NCBI RefSeq assembly: GCF_037201975.1
Contig: NZ_CP147520.1
Coordinates: 3,162,001 to 3,226,000, forward strand
DNA length: 64,000 nt
Reading direction: 5' to 3'
From: Streptomyces sp. TG1A-60
GTDB taxonomy: Bacteria; Actinomycetota; Actinomycetes; Streptomycetales; Streptomycetaceae
Shown here: positions 52,652-62,695 of the stretch, in pieces
How positions within the stretch are numbered: the stretch's first letter is position 1
Layout of the letters: every line of letters starts with the position of its first letter
Translations under genes and position numbers: made by a program
The notes under the pieces: model-generated
Databases searched by the model: none
The model's input: only the letters and a program-made list of their open reading frames with translations
What the model was told of the DNA's origin: nothing

Positions 52652-52653
52652 GC

Positions 52654-53022
52654 TTACAGCACCTCCGGCGCGAGCGAGATGATCTTCATGAACTTCTTCT
52701 CGCGCAGCTCACGGCCGACCGGGCCGAAGATACGGGTGCCGCGGGGGTCGCCGTCGTTCTTCAGAATGACGGCGGCGTTCTCGTCGAAGCGGATGTACGA
52801 GCCGTCCGGACGGCGGCGCTCCTTGACGGTGCGAACGATGACCGCCTTGACGACGTCACCCTTCTTCACGTTGCCACCGGGGATCGCGTCCTTGACGGTG
52901 GCGACGATGACGTCACCGATGCCCGCGTAGCGGCGACCGGAGCCACCGAGCACACGGATGCAAAGGATCTCCTTCGCACCAGTGTTGTCGGCGACACGCA
53001 GTCGCGACTCCTGCTGGATCAC
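52654..53022 (-). CDS. rplN: 50S ribosomal protein L14
   Basis: The 122-residue L14 begins [20 protein letters not shown] and ends [19 protein letters not shown]. It lies at the subunit interface. It is preceded by a 171-bp gap from rpsQ. Confidence 0.97.
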   Translation of the reverse strand: MIQQESRLRVADNTGAKEILCIRVLGGSGRRYAGIGDVIVATVKDAIPGGNVKKGDVVKAVIVRTVKERRRPDGSYIRFDENAAVILKNDGDPRGTRIFGPVGRELREKKFMKIISLAPEVL

Positions 53023-53139
53023 GTCTATCTCCTGATTGTCTGCCGGTTCCCTCCGGCGATCGAGCCGGAGAGCCTGGCGGAACCGTCCTGCGGATGTGCT
53101 CCGCAGGAATTGACTTGCGCCTCTTCGGGGCGAAACCCG

Positions 53140-53164
53140 CGCTGGGGGCTCAGAGCCCCCAGCG
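53140..53164 (-). terminator. Hairpin between rpsQ and rplN
   Basis: CGCTGGGGGCT (53140-53150) and AGCCCCCAGCG (53154-53164) form an 11-bp perfect stem with a 3-nt loop. It separates the S10-type and spc-type parts of the cluster, so a new promoter for rplN onward is likely. Confidence 0.8.
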
Positions 53165-53193
53165 GAGGGCAGCGGGGGCGGAACCCCCGCTTG

Positions 53194-53481
53194 TTACTTC
53201 GCCTTCTCGAGGATCTCGACGACGCGCCAGTGCTTCGTCGCGGACAGCGGCCGGGTCTCCATGAGGAGGACACGGTCGCCGATGCCGGCGGCGTTCTGCT
53301 CGTCGTGCGCCTTGAGCTTGCTCGTGCTGCGGATGACCTTGCCGTACAGGGCGTGCTTCTTGCGGTCCTCGACGGCGACGACGACGGTCTTGTCCATCTT
53401 GTCGCTGACGACGATGCCCTCACGGCTCTTGCGGAATCCGCGCGCCTCGGTGTTCGTCTCAGTCACGTTGTTCTCGCTCAT
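53194..53481 (-). CDS. rpsQ: 30S ribosomal protein S17
   Basis: The 95-residue S17 has the OB-fold sequence [26 protein letters not shown] and [20 protein letters not shown]. Its ATG shares one base with the rpmC stop (TGATG). Confidence 0.97.
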   Translation of the reverse strand: MSENNVTETNTEARGFRKSREGIVVSDKMDKTVVVAVEDRKKHALYGKVIRSTSKLKAHDEQNAAGIGDRVLLMETRPLSATKHWRVVEILEKAK

Positions 53482-53705
53482 CAGGCGTTCTCCACCGTTT
53501 CGATGCCCAGCTCACGCTCGCGCATCAGGGTGTAGATCCGCGCGATGTCCTTGCGGACCGCCTTGAGACGGCCGTGGTTCTCGAGCTGTCCGGTCGCCGC
53601 CTGGAAGCGGAGGTTGAACAGCTCTTCCTTGGCTTCGCGGAGCTTCGCCAGAAGCTCCTCGTCACCCAGCTCGCGCAGCTCGGACGCCTTGGTACCGGCC
53701 GACAT
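53481..53705 (-). CDS. rpmC: 50S ribosomal protein L29
   Basis: The 74-residue L29 begins [19 protein letters not shown] and has [23 protein letters not shown] 53705 overlaps the rplP stop by one base (TGATG); an upstream GTG is in rplP. Confidence 0.97.
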   Translation of the reverse strand: MSAGTKASELRELGDEELLAKLREAKEELFNLRFQAATGQLENHGRLKAVRKDIARIYTLMRERELGIETVENA

Positions 53706-54124
53706 CACGCTTCACCTGCCTCGCGCTTGACGATCCGGCACTTCATCGGCAGCTTGTGGGCTGCGCGAGTCAGGGCCTCACGGGCGATCTTCTCGTTGGG
53801 GTAGGACAGCTCGAACATCACCCGACCGGGGTGGACGTTCGCGATCCACCACTCCGGCGAACCCTTACCGGAACCCATGCGGGTCTCGGCGGGCTTCTTC
53901 GTGAGCGGGCGGTCCGGGTAGATGTTGATCCAGACCTTGCCGCCACGCTTGATGTGGCGGGTCATCGCGATACGGGCCGCCTCGATCTGGCGGTTGGTCA
54001 CGTACGCCGGCGTGAGGGCCTGAATGCCGTACTCGCCGAACGCGACCGTCGTACCACCCTTGGCCTGACCACGGCGCTTCGGGTGGTGCTGCTTGCGGTG
54101 CTTGACCCTACGGGGGATCAGCAT
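53705..54124 (-). CDS. rplP: 50S ribosomal protein L16
   Basis: The 139-residue L16 has [40 protein letters not shown] and [20 protein letters not shown]. It is near the peptidyl transferase centre. It is 5 bp from rpsC. Confidence 0.97.
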   Translation of the reverse strand: MLIPRRVKHRKQHHPKRRGQAKGGTTVAFGEYGIQALTPAYVTNRQIEAARIAMTRHIKRGGKVWINIYPDRPLTKKPAETRMGSGKGSPEWWIANVHPGRVMFELSYPNEKIAREALTRAAHKLPMKCRIVKREAGEA

Positions 54125-54129
54125 GACGG

Positions 54130-54951
54130 TCAGGCCTCCGTTCCGGTGCTCTCAGCCGGAGCGGCGACGGGAGCCTCGGCCTTGGGGGCCTCGGCGCCGG
54201 CAGCCTGCTGCGGCTTGCGACCGCGCCGCTCGCCACCGCGGCCACCACGGGCCGGGCGGTCGGCACCACCGCGGGCCGGGCGGTTACCCGCGCGGGCAGC
54301 GGCGTTCTCGGCGCGGACCTCGGCGATGTTCTTGACGTCGCCCTTGTAGATCCAGACCTTCACGCCGATGCGGCCGAAGGTCGTCTTGGCCTCGAAGAAG
54401 CCGTAGTCCACGTTCGCGCGGAGGGTGTGCAGGGGCACGCGGCCCTCGCGGTAGAACTCCGAGCGGGACATCTCGGCGCCACCGAGGCGGCCACCGCACT
54501 GGATCTTGATGCCCTTGGCGCCGGCCTTCATCGCCGACTGCATGCTCTTACGCATGGCGCGGCGGAAGGAGACGCGGGAGGAGAGCTGCTCGGCGACGGC
54601 CTGGGCCACCAGCTGAGCGTCCGTCTCCGGGTTCTTGACCTCGAGGATGTTCAGCTGGACCTGCTTGCCGGTCAGCTTCTCCAGGTCACCGCGGATGCGG
54701 TCGGCCTCGGCGCCGCGGCGGCCGATGACGATGCCCGGACGCGCGGTGTGGATGTCCACCCGGACACGGTCACGGGTGCGCTCGATCTCCACCTTCGAGA
54801 TGCCGGCGCGCTCCATGCCGGACGTCATCATCCGACGGATGGCGACGTCTTCCTTGACGTAGTCCTTGTACAGCTTGTCGGCGTACCAACGCGACTTGAA
54901 GTCGGTCGTGACACCGAGCCGGAACCCATGCGGGTTTACCTTCTGGCCCAT
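54130..54951 (-). CDS. rpsC: 30S ribosomal protein S3
   Basis: The 273-residue S3 has the KH domain ([20 protein letters not shown]) and the S3 C-terminal domain. A further Arg/Gly/Ala-rich extension of ~50 residues ([20 protein letters not shown]) is typical of Streptomyces. Its start overlaps the rplV stop. Confidence 0.97.
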   Translation of the reverse strand: MGQKVNPHGFRLGVTTDFKSRWYADKLYKDYVKEDVAIRRMMTSGMERAGISKVEIERTRDRVRVDIHTARPGIVIGRRGAEADRIRGDLEKLTGKQVQLNILEVKNPETDAQLVAQAVAEQLSSRVSFRRAMRKSMQSAMKAGAKGIKIQCGGRLGGAEMSRSEFYREGRVPLHTLRANVDYGFFEAKTTFGRIGVKVWIYKGDVKNIAEVRAENAAARAGNRPARGGADRPARGGRGGERRGRKPQQAAGAEAPKAEAPVAAPAESTGTEA

Positions 54952-55298
54952 TACCGGGTTCCTTCCTTGCTGCTGACGACCACGGTGATGTGGCTGGTCC
55001 GCTTGCGGATCCGGTAGGCACGGCCCTGGGCACGCGGACGGAACCGCTTCAGGGTCGGGCCCTCGTCGACGTACGCCTCGCTGATGAACAGCGCGGAGGC
55101 GTCCGTGTGGTCGTAGTTGTGCGCGGCGTTGGCGATGGCGCTGTCCAGCACCTTGCCGACCGGCACGCTCGCGGCCTGCGGGGCGAAACGCAGGACCGCC
55201 TGAGCCTCCGTGGCGTCGAGGCCACGGATGAGGTCCACCACGCGGCGGGCCTTCATGGGCGTGACGCGGATGTACCGCGCCTGGGCCCTGGCTTCCAT
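54951..55298 (-). CDS. rplV: 50S ribosomal protein L22
   Basis: The 115-residue L22 begins [23 protein letters not shown] 55298 is preceded by GGAAGGACAACC; a longer in-frame start at 55328 is less likely. L22 lines the peptide exit tunnel. Confidence 0.96.
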   Translation of the reverse strand: MEARAQARYIRVTPMKARRVVDLIRGLDATEAQAVLRFAPQAASVPVGKVLDSAIANAAHNYDHTDASALFISEAYVDEGPTLKRFRPRAQGRAYRIRKRTSHITVVVSSKEGTR

Positions 55299-55339
55299 GG
55301 TTGTCCTTCCAGTGTCTGTCATGGTCATTCCACCCCGCG

Positions 55340-55621
55340 TTAGCGGCGCTTCGACTTCCGGTCGTCCTTGACGTGACCCCGGAAGGTGCGCGTCGGCGAG
55401 AACTCGCCGAGCTTGTGGCCGACCATCGACTCGGTGACGAACACCGGAATGTGGGTCTTGCCGTTGTGCACCGCGATCGTGTGGCCGAGCATGGCCGGGA
55501 TGATCATCGAGCGACGGGACCAGGTCTTGATGACGTTCTTGGAACCGGCTTCGTTCTGGGCGTCCACCTTCTTGATGAGGTGGTCGTCGACGAAGGGCCC
55601 CTTCTTGAGACTGCGCGGCAT
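55340..55621 (-). CDS. rpsS: 30S ribosomal protein S19
   Basis: The 93-residue S19 begins [20 protein letters not shown] and has [23 protein letters not shown]. It is 12 bp from rplB and 41 bp from rplV. Confidence 0.97.
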   Translation of the reverse strand: MPRSLKKGPFVDDHLIKKVDAQNEAGSKNVIKTWSRRSMIIPAMLGHTIAVHNGKTHIPVFVTESMVGHKLGEFSPTRTFRGHVKDDRKSKRR

Positions 55622-55633
55622 CTGAACCCGCTC

Positions 55634-56470
55634 CTAGCGCTTCTTGTTCGTCTTGCGGCGGCGGACGATGTACTTGCTCGAGGCCTTCTTCGGCGAACGA
55701 GTACGACCCTCCTTCTGACCCCAGGGGCTGACCGGGTGGCGACCACCGGAGGTCTTGCCCTCACCACCACCGTGGGGGTGGTCAACCGGGTTCATCGCCA
55801 CACCGCGGACGGTCGGGCGCACGCCCAGCCAGCGCTTGCGGCCGGCCTTGCCCCAGTTGATGTTGCTCTGCTCGGCGTTGCCGACCTCGCCGACGGTGGC
55901 GCGGCAGCGCACGTCGACCAGGCGGATCTCACCGGACGGCATGCGGAGGTGGGCGTAGGCGCCCTCCTTCGCGAGCAGCTGCACGGAGGCACCGGCGGAG
56001 CGGGCGAACTTGGCACCGCCACCGGGACGGAGCTCGATCGCGTGGATCGTGGTACCGACCGGGATGTTGCGGAGGGCCAGGTTGTTGCCCGGCTTGATGT
56101 CGGCCCCGGGACCGTTCTCCACGCGGTCACCCTGCTGCAGGTTGCGCGGGGCGAGGATGTAGCGCTTCTCGCCGTCGGCGTAGTGCAGCAGCGCGATGCG
56201 CGCGGTGCGGTTGGGGTCGTACTCGATGTGCGCGACCTTCGCCGGCACGCCGTCCTTGTCGTGACGACGGAAGTCGATCACGCGGTAGGCGCGCTTGTGT
56301 CCGCCACCCTGGTGGCGAACGGTCACACGACCGGCGTTGTTACGGCCGCCCTTGCTGTGCAGCGGGCGGACCAGCGACTTCTCCGGCGTGGACCGCGTGA
56401 CCTCGACGAAGTCGGCGACGCTGGAGCCACGGCGGCCCGGCGTAGTCGGCTTGTACTTGCGGATTCCCAT
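55634..56470 (-). CDS. rplB: 50S ribosomal protein L2
   Basis: The 278-residue L2 begins [20 protein letters not shown] and has [21 protein letters not shown] near the end. It is needed for subunit joining and peptidyl transfer. It is 50 bp from rplW. Confidence 0.97.
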   Translation of the reverse strand: MGIRKYKPTTPGRRGSSVADFVEVTRSTPEKSLVRPLHSKGGRNNAGRVTVRHQGGGHKRAYRVIDFRRHDKDGVPAKVAHIEYDPNRTARIALLHYADGEKRYILAPRNLQQGDRVENGPGADIKPGNNLALRNIPVGTTIHAIELRPGGGAKFARSAGASVQLLAKEGAYAHLRMPSGEIRLVDVRCRATVGEVGNAEQSNINWGKAGRKRWLGVRPTVRGVAMNPVDHPHGGGEGKTSGGRHPVSPWGQKEGRTRSPKKASSKYIVRRRKTNKKR

Positions 56471-56520
56471 TGTCTCTCAGTCCTCGGAAGTTTCCCGATT
56501 ATCTGGACGCTCCGACCCGC

Positions 56521-56940
56521 TTACGCGGTCGGACCGCCGAAGATGTCGATACGGTCGCCCTCGGCAAGGGTCACGATCGCGCGCTTGCTGTCGGCACGCT
56601 TGCCGAAGCCCGTGCGGGTCCGCTTGCGCTTGCCCTGGCGGTTGATCGTGTTGACCCCGGTGACCTTGACCGAGAAGACCGCCTGGACGGCCTGCTTGAT
56701 CTCGGTCTTGTTGGCGCCGGGCGCGACGATGAAGGTGTACTTGCCCTCGTCGAGCAGCGCGTAGCTCTTCTCCGACACGACCGGCTTCAGCAGGACGTCA
56801 CGGGGGTCCGTGAACGCCTTGCTCGGCGCGGTGACGACGGTGTTCTTGCCCTCGGCGGCGTGGCGACGCGCCTTGGCGACGCGCGCGGCCTTGGCGGCCT
56901 TGGCAGCCTTGGCGGCGATGCTCGGGTGACGCGTAGCCAT
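56521..56940 (-). CDS. rplW: 50S ribosomal protein L23
   Basis: The 139-residue L23 has an Ala/Lys-rich N-terminal extension ([20 protein letters not shown]) before the core ([38 protein letters not shown]). It is at the exit-tunnel mouth where trigger factor and SRP dock. Its ATG overlaps the rplD stop by one base. Confidence 0.97.
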   Translation of the reverse strand: MATRHPSIAAKAAKAAKAARVAKARRHAAEGKNTVVTAPSKAFTDPRDVLLKPVVSEKSYALLDEGKYTFIVAPGANKTEIKQAVQAVFSVKVTGVNTINRQGKRKRTRTGFGKRADSKRAIVTLAEGDRIDIFGGPTA

Positions 56941-57599
56941 CAGGCCTCGCTCCCTTCGGTGTCGTTGGCCTTGTTCGGGCCGGACACGAAGGACTCAAGG
57001 GCGGCCTGGGTGAAGACCACGTCGTCCGAGACGATCACGTCGTACGTGTTCAGCTGGCCCGGCTCCAGGATGTGCACCTGGGGCAGGTTGCGGGCGGAGA
57101 GCCACGCGGCCTCGTCGGCGCGCTCGACGACCAGGAGCAGGTTCTTGCGCTCCGAGATCTTGCCGAACAGCGACTTGGCGGCCTTGGTGGACGGGTTCTC
57201 GCCCTCGATCACGCCGGAGACGACGTGGATGCGGTTGTGGCGGGCCCGGTCGGTGAGGGCGTGGCGCAGGGCCGCGGCCTTCATCTTCTTCGGGGTCCGC
57301 TGCGAGTAGTCACGCGGCTGCGGGCCGTGGACGACGCCACCGCCGGCGAACTGCGGCGCGCGGGTCGAGCCCTGGCGGGCGCGGCCGGTGCCCTTCTGGC
57401 GGTACGGCTTCTTGCCGCCACCACGGACTTCACCGCGACGCTTGGTCTTGTGCGTGCCCTGGCGGGCAGCGGCGTTCTGCGCGACGACGACCTGGTGGAT
57501 CAGCGGGATGCTGACCTTCTCCACGCCGAAGATCTCCGCGGGGAGCTCGACGCTTCCGGTCTTCTCGCCGGCAGGCGAAAGGATGTCAACAGTGCTCAT
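56940..57599 (-). CDS. rplD: 50S ribosomal protein L4
   Basis: The 219-residue L4 has [20 protein letters not shown], the long RNA-binding loop [20 protein letters not shown] and [20 protein letters not shown] 57599 begins MSTVDILSP. It is 7 bp from rplC. Confidence 0.97.
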   Translation of the reverse strand: MSTVDILSPAGEKTGSVELPAEIFGVEKVSIPLIHQVVVAQNAAARQGTHKTKRRGEVRGGGKKPYRQKGTGRARQGSTRAPQFAGGGVVHGPQPRDYSQRTPKKMKAAALRHALTDRARHNRIHVVSGVIEGENPSTKAAKSLFGKISERKNLLLVVERADEAAWLSARNLPQVHILEPGQLNTYDVIVSDDVVFTQAALESFVSGPNKANDTEGSEA

Positions 57600-57606
57600 C
57601 GGTACC

Positions 57607-58251
57607 TCAGGCCCCCTTGGCCGCGGTGCGGACCAGGACGAGGCCGCCGTTCGGACCGGGAACCGCGCCCTTGATGAGCAGCAGACCCTTCTCCGCGTCA
57701 ACGGCGTGGACGGTCAGGTTCTGGGTGGTGACCCGCTCGTTGCCCATGCGACCCGCCATGCGGAGGCCCTTGAACACACGGCCCGGGGTGGCGCAGCCAC
57801 CGATGGAGCCGGGAGAGCGGTGCTTGCGCTGGGTGCCGTGACCGGCGCCGAGGCCCTTGAAGTTGTGACGCTTCATGACACCGGCGAAGCCCTTGCCCTT
57901 GCTCTTGCCGGTCACGTCGACCTTCACGCCGGCCTCGAAGACCTCGGCGGAGATCTCCTGGCCCAGCGTGTACTCGGAGGCGTCCGCGGTGCGGATCTCG
58001 ACGAGGTGGCGGCGGGGGGTGACGTCGGCCTTGGCGAAGTGACCCTTGAGGGGCTTGTTCACCTTGCGCGGGTCGATCTCGCCGAAGGCGATCTGGACCG
58101 ACTCGTAGCCGTCGGCATCGTTCGTACGGACCTGGGTCACGACGTTGGGGCCGGCCTTGACGACGGTGACCGGAACAACACGGTTGTTCTCGTCCCACAC
58201 CTGCGTCATGCCGAGCTTCTCGCCCAGGATGCCCTTGATCTGCTTAGCCAT
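57607..58251 (-). CDS. rplC: 50S ribosomal protein L3
   Basis: The 214-residue L3 begins [20 protein letters not shown] and has the long loop [20 protein letters not shown] that reaches the peptidyl transferase centre. It is 17 bp from rpsJ. Confidence 0.97.
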   Translation of the reverse strand: MAKQIKGILGEKLGMTQVWDENNRVVPVTVVKAGPNVVTQVRTNDADGYESVQIAFGEIDPRKVNKPLKGHFAKADVTPRRHLVEIRTADASEYTLGQEISAEVFEAGVKVDVTGKSKGKGFAGVMKRHNFKGLGAGHGTQRKHRSPGSIGGCATPGRVFKGLRMAGRMGNERVTTQNLTVHAVDAEKGLLLIKGAVPGPNGGLVLVRTAAKGA

Positions 58252-58268
58252 TCTCAGCTCACCGACCC

Positions 58269-58577
58269 TCAGAGCTTGATCTCGATGTCGACACCGGCCG
58301 GGAGGTCGAGTCGCATCAGAGAGTCAACGGTCTTGGGGGTGGGGTCGAGGATGTCGATCAGGCGCTTGTGCGTGCGCATCTCGAAGTGCTCGCGCGAGTC
58401 CTTGTACTTGTGCGGCGACTTGATGACGCAGTACACGTTCTTCTCAGTGGGCAGCGGCACCGGGCCCGCGACCGACGCACCAGTGCGCGTCACCGTCTCG
58501 ACGATCTTCTTCGCCGAGGAGTCGATGACCTCGTGGTCGTAGGCCTTGAGCCGGATGCGGATCTTCTGTCCCGCCAT
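58269..58577 (-). CDS. rpsJ: 30S ribosomal protein S10
   Basis: The 102-residue S10 begins [20 protein letters not shown] and ends [15 protein letters not shown]. It heads the S10 operon and also has an antitermination role (NusE) in other bacteria. A long non-coding leader follows upstream. Confidence 0.97.
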   Translation of the reverse strand: MAGQKIRIRLKAYDHEVIDSSAKKIVETVTRTGASVAGPVPLPTEKNVYCVIKSPHKYKDSREHFEMRTHKRLIDILDPTPKTVDSLMRLDLPAGVDIEIKL

Positions 58578-59096
58578 GGCTACTCAGTAGTCCTGTTCTC
58601 TCTTACGCTCTGGAACCCGGTGTTCCACTGTCCACTCTCCGACCCACGCGGTCGGGCGTGTCGCGCTTCCGCTGACACGGATGTCCCTTGACCGAACATC
58701 CCCTGTCTGGGAAACACGGCCCTTCCGGAACCGCGGACCGGGGGCGGAGGCCCACCGGATGCCTGGCCGGCGCTGCACTGACACTTCCCGAAAGATTCCC
58801 GTACGTCCGTCCCAGCGCTGCCTTCAGGCAGTTGGGACGACGAGTACTGTGGGACTCGCTTCCGGTCCTCCCGGCGGGAGGCGCGCAGCATCAACACTCG
58901 ACCGAGCAACCCCGCTAGTCTGCCATACGGCCCAGCGCCTTAGCCAATCGAGCCGGAGAGATTACCCCGAGAGTGACGTAGGTCAAACCCGGGAGCCGCT
59001 GCCGCTGTCCGAGGCGTCGCTCGGGGTGCCGTCCGGGGTATCGGGAAACACGAGCCGGACTCCGCCGCTGATCGCTCCCAGGCACCCCGGTGCCAG
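58578..59096. other. Leader and promoter region upstream of rpsJ
   Basis: This 519-bp gap contains no convincing gene. A possible minus-strand promoter is TTGGCT (58947-58942) and CAGACT (58922-58917), with a 19-bp spacing, which would give a leader of ~330 nt to rpsJ. The region is otherwise ordinary in composition, with some dyads (such as at 58650) that could be leader structures. Confidence 0.4.
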
Positions 59097-59579
59097 GTGG
59101 CCGACCGGATCGCCCGTCTCGTCGCGGACGCGCTCCCCGACGGCGTCGTGCATGTCGTCGGCTCCCGGTGCATGGGCTGCGCGCTGCCGGCGCGGACCTG
59201 GGCCTGGTGGCGGCGCTGCCGGTACACCCGAACTAGCCGCCGTACAGGCGAAGTTGAGCAAAGCGAGGCGCGTCGCGGTCGGCTATGTGCGCGAGGTGGC
59301 CGGGGCACGCGTACCCGGCCTGCGGCTGCGCCTCGGCGGGCTGGACGTGGACCTGGCCGTCGTGGCCACCGGATCGACGGACCCGGCGGAGGCTGTGGAC
59401 CGGCGGGCCGAGTTGGGTGAGGCGGCGGCGATCGCGCTCAGCGCGGTGAGCGACTCGGCCTGGGCCCGACCCCACCGACCGCCGCCGACCTGACCGCCGT
59501 GGCGGAACGCCGGCTGCGCGGCCTGGCGGGGGTCACGCTCACGAGGGTCGAGGGCGGCGGCGTACCGACGCTCCGCTGA
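59097..59579 (+). pseudogene. Remnant of a nucleotidyltransferase-like gene
   Basis: Three fragments in different frames read like one protein: RIARLVADALPDGVVHVVGSR, then AAGADLGLVAALP, then ELAAVQAKLSKARRVAVGYVREVAGARVPGLRLRLGGLDVDLAVVATG (residues of a Pol-beta-type core) and DPAEAVDRRAELGEAAAIALSAVSD. A last fragment, TAVAERRLRGLAGVTLTRVEGGG, ends at 59579. At least two frameshifts and a large internal gap break it. It resembles poly(A) polymerase-type nucleotidyltransferases, but its exact relative is unclear. It seems to be dead. Confidence 0.5.
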
Positions 59580-59589
59580 GCGCCGGAGG

Positions 59590-60417
59590 TCAGCGCACGT
59601 CGACGTAGTCCGCCGCGCTGGTGGCGACGCCGGTCGTCGTGTTGCCGTAGTACTTCCAACGCCAGGAGCCGTCGGTGGAGGCGGTGACCGTGGTCTTCAG
59701 GGCACCGGTGCTGCTGGTGGTGGCCTTCTTGACCGTCTTGAAGGTGTCGGTGCCCTTGGCGCGGAACTGGAGGCTGACCGTGCGGCCGCTGTAGGCGCCG
59801 TACTTCTTGGTGCTCCAGTTCGCCCGGGTCAGCTTGCCCGTGACGGTCACCGGCTTGCCCTTGGTGACCGGCTCCGGCGCGGCGTTGACGGTCGCCTTGG
59901 CCGCGCGCTTGAGCTGGGCGGTCTGGGACCGCGTCTCGTACTCCTCGGCCTTGAGCCCGCCGCTGTCCTTGAACAGGCGGAGCCCCACGGCGACCTTCCA
60001 CGTGGTGGCGTCACCGTTGGAGTCGACGTGTTTCTGGGACCAGTGCGGATCGATGTAGAGGTTGCCCTCGCAACGGGCCTTCTTGGAGCTGAGCTCGTAG
60101 CAGATGTACACGCCCGGCCCGATGTAGTTCTCCCCCGTGTCGGCCGCCGTCTTCGGGCTGCCGCGATAGAGGAAGGGGTACGCGTCGTAGCTGAACGGCT
60201 CGTAGGTGCTGTAGCCGGCAGGCAGGGTGACGTGGAAGCTGAGGGGCGGCTCCGCCTCCTTCGACGTGCCGACCACGATCGGCTTGCCCTTGTTGATGAC
60301 GACCTCCGACACGGTGATACCGGTGTCCGCCGCCTGAGCCGCAGGCGCGTTCAGCACCGAGAACCCCAGCGCCCCCACGAGCGTGGCCACCGCGACGGTT
60401 CGTCTGCCTGTCTTCAT
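59590..60417 (-). CDS. Secreted protein with Ig-like C-terminal domain, unknown function
   Basis: The 275-residue precursor has a signal peptide (1-29, MKTGRRTVAVATLVGALGFS, ending AAQA). The mature part begins DTGITVSEVVINKGKPIVVG and has one Cys pair (VYICYELSSKKARCEGN). A C-terminal Ig-like domain (about 185-275, KGKPVTVTGKLTRANWSTKK, YSGRTVSLQFRAKGTDTFK, GSWRWKYYGNTTTGVATSA) follows. Such domains are widespread in secreted streptomycete proteins. No function is assigned. ATG 60417 is preceded by GAGGTGTGA. Confidence 0.8.
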   Translation of the reverse strand: MKTGRRTVAVATLVGALGFSVLNAPAAQAADTGITVSEVVINKGKPIVVGTSKEAEPPLSFHVTLPAGYSTYEPFSYDAYPFLYRGSPKTAADTGENYIGPGVYICYELSSKKARCEGNLYIDPHWSQKHVDSNGDATTWKVAVGLRLFKDSGGLKAEEYETRSQTAQLKRAAKATVNAAPEPVTKGKPVTVTGKLTRANWSTKKYGAYSGRTVSLQFRAKGTDTFKTVKKATTSSTGALKTTVTASTDGSWRWKYYGNTTTGVATSAADYVDVR

Positions 60418-60888
60418 TCACACCTCTTCGGAGGATGCCGATATGGAGGCGGCAGAGTATCAAGGGTGATCTCACGGCGATTCCACACGTCGAACACCCC
60501 GGAGAGGGCGAACTGTGCTCTCGATCAGGGACGTACGCCAGCAACGGGGAGAAGCCCACGTCATGGTGAAGGTGCGGTTGGAGACCAGCCGGGAGCACGT
60601 CGCCGAACTGGCCGATGGCGTCCCGCCGGGTGGTGTAGCCGATCAAGGCGCCGGAATCCGCAGGTCAGGGACGGTGGCTCCGCCGGACCAAGGGTTCAAC
60701 TCGCCTCAGCGGGAGGCCTCGTGGGCTGCCGCCTCTGCGGAGATCGTCAGGGACCTCGTACCGGAACGCACAACGCTTGATCCCCTACACCACGACGCGG
60801 GACGCGACCCGGGAACCAGATCCCGGCCCCCTGGCCCGGCTACGTCGCCCGCGGCATGGTCGCCATCTGTCCGCCGGTCGAAGACGGC
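60418..60888. other. Non-coding gap upstream of the secreted-protein gene
   Basis: This 471-bp gap has no complete gene. A minus-strand open frame (LIGYTTRRDAIGQFGDVLPA and following) in 60500-60650 has protein-like codon use but no start or stop that makes a gene, so it may be a remnant of a mobile or lost gene. The promoter of the secreted-protein gene lies near 60420-60480. Confidence 0.4.
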
Positions 60889-61098
60889 TCAGCCCCTGGC
60901 CGCGTACGATACGAAGTCCGCCCAGGCGGGCGGCGTGAGCGCGAGCCGAGGAAGCCGTATGTCTTTGGAGTCGCGGATGTGGACGGTGCCGGGGGAGGCG
61001 GCGACCTCGACGCAGGAATTGCCGTCGTTGCCACCGCTGTAGCTGCTCTTGAACCACGCCAGCTCGGAGGCGTCCCCGGCAGTGGTCTTGCGGATCAT
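60889..61098 (-). CDS. DUF397 protein, WhiJ-cluster type
   Basis: The 69-residue protein reads ELAWFKSSYSGGNDGNSCVEVA, the DUF397 signature, then VHIRDSKD and WADFVSYA. It overlaps the HTH gene stop by four bases (ATGA), so they are coupled. In Streptomyces such pairs form WhiJ-like regulatory clusters; some act like toxin-antitoxin systems. Confidence 0.93.
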   Translation of the reverse strand: MIRKTTAGDASELAWFKSSYSGGNDGNSCVEVAASPGTVHIRDSKDIRLPRLALTPPAWADFVSYAARG

Positions 61099-61970
61099 GT
61101 TTCTCCCAGCAGTTGCTCGACGAAGGCAAGCGACTCCCCTGGAGAGAGCGCCTGAGCCCGGATGGTGCCATACCGCAGTTCAAGGATGCGCAGGTGCTTG
61201 GGCTCGGAGATCGGTCGGCCGTTGAAGGCGCCGTCGGAGCGACCCACAGCCGTACCGTCCGCGAATTTCAGCAGTTCGATTCGACCGTCCAGACCGGAGT
61301 GGGTGTCACAACTCATCGGCATCACCTGAAGCACGACGTTGTGCAAACGCCCTACCTCCAGCAGACGTTCAAGCTGCTGACGCCACACCATTGTGCCTCC
61401 GATGGGTCGTCGCAGTGCACCCTCTTCCAGGACGAAACTGACCGCTGGAGCCGGCGAGCGCTCGAAGACCGACTGCCGGGCCAGCCGAGCAGCCACCATG
61501 CGTTCCACGTTGTCCGGCGAGTACGGCGGTTGAGCGGCCCCGATGACAGCGCGCGCGTGATCGGGCGTCTGCAGCAGCCCGGCGATGATGTTGCACTCGT
61601 ACACGCCGATCTCGACCGCCTGAGCCTCCAGCTTCCCCAGCTCCCGCACCTTCTTCGGGTACCGGACCTTCTTCACGTCCTCCCAGGTCGCCGAGATGAG
61701 GCCGTCCGCCTCCAGCGCCTCGTCGGACTTGTCCAGATACTCCTGCCGGGGAATCCGCTTCCCGGCCTCGATCTTGTAGACCAGGTCCTCGCCGTACCCG
61801 ATCGCCACCGCGAAGTCGGCCACTCGCATCCCCATGGCCTCGCGCCGCAGTTTCAGCTGCCGCCCCACGGTCTCGACGACCGCGACGCCCCAGTCGTCGT
61901 CGGGGTCCACCTCCCAACCCGGCTCGTTCGTCTCGCCCTTGAGCCGACCCGCGCCGCCGTCCCCGTGCAT
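61095..61970 (-). CDS. Helix-turn-helix regulator with DUF5753 (Scr1/WhiJ family)
   Basis: The 291-residue protein has an XRE-type DNA-binding domain (about 30-85, VGRQLKLRREAMGMRVADFA, YGEDLVYKIEAGKRIPRQEYL) and a DUF5753 domain (about 100-285, ECNIIAGLLQTPDHARAVIG, ERMVAARLARQSVF, VLEEGALRRPIGG and LSPGESLAFVEQLL). ATG 61970 has ribosome-binding site GGAGAGG; a longer frame from 62003 is less likely. It regulates the partner DUF397 protein in known cases. Confidence 0.93.
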   Translation of the reverse strand: MHGDGGAGRLKGETNEPGWEVDPDDDWGVAVVETVGRQLKLRREAMGMRVADFAVAIGYGEDLVYKIEAGKRIPRQEYLDKSDEALEADGLISATWEDVKKVRYPKKVRELGKLEAQAVEIGVYECNIIAGLLQTPDHARAVIGAAQPPYSPDNVERMVAARLARQSVFERSPAPAVSFVLEEGALRRPIGGTMVWRQQLERLLEVGRLHNVVLQVMPMSCDTHSGLDGRIELLKFADGTAVGRSDGAFNGRPISEPKHLRILELRYGTIRAQALSPGESLAFVEQLLGET

Positions 61971-62125
61971 CGCGCACCTCTCCGCCGTACCGATGTGACT
62001 CAACGCCCCCTACCCGTAGGCCCGTTCCGGACAGGCCCGACAACGCCGGACAAGCCCTGGACAGTAACCGTACGTACCGGCGTAGTCACTGTTCACACTA
62101 GGCGCACGCCGCCACGCTGAGTGAC

Positions 62126-62692
62126 GTGAATCCGGAAACCGTCGCTCCCGACAGCGAACTCGTCAGCCCCATCCGCAACTTCAGCGTGCGGCTGTCACCC
62201 ACGCCTCGTGGAGCCCGTCTCGCCCGCCTCCTCGCCACCGAGCAACTGCGCGAGTGGGGAATGCCGTTGCACCCGGCGGACCACATCGTCGCCGAGCTGG
62301 CGGCCAACGCGGCGACGCACGGACGGGTTCGGGGCCGCGACTTCGACCTGACGATGTACGTCATCGGCGCCACCCTTCGTATCGAGGTGACGGACACGCG
62401 CGGTGAACGGCTGCCCCGGGCCCAACACCCCTCCCCCGACGCCGAGTCCGAGTCCGAGTCCGGCCGAGGCCTCCTCCTCGTCGAGGAGCTCGCCGACCGC
62501 TGGGGCACCGCGCCGGGGAGGCCGCCGCGCAAGACCGTCTGGGCCGAGGTCGCTCTCCGACCGGCACCGAAACCCAGTTCTGCGGGCTTCGGTGCGACGA
62601 GCGGTCTTTCCCCAAAGGACCGGGGAGAGAAAGAACCCCACCAAACCCCACCCCTCCTCCCGCCCAGCATGCCGCCTCACCCTCGCGGGTGA
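62126..62692 (+). CDS. ATP-binding anti-sigma-like protein (HATPase_c)
   Basis: The ~188-residue GHKL-type ATPase domain has the N-box ELAANAATHG, G1 EVTDTRGERLP and G2 ESGRGLLLVEELADRWG. Such proteins act as anti-sigma factor kinases (RsbW-like) and are often found beside HTH/DUF397 pairs. A Pro/Ser-rich tail (PHQTPPLLPPSMPPHPRG) follows. GTG 62126 is the start, divergent from the HTH gene. Confidence 0.9.
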   Translation: MNPETVAPDSELVSPIRNFSVRLSPTPRGARLARLLATEQLREWGMPLHPADHIVAELAANAATHGRVRGRDFDLTMYVIGATLRIEVTDTRGERLPRAQHPSPDAESESESGRGLLLVEELADRWGTAPGRPPRKTVWAEVALRPAPKPSSAGFGATSGLSPKDRGEKEPHQTPPLLPPSMPPHPRG

Positions 62693-62695
62693 ACG

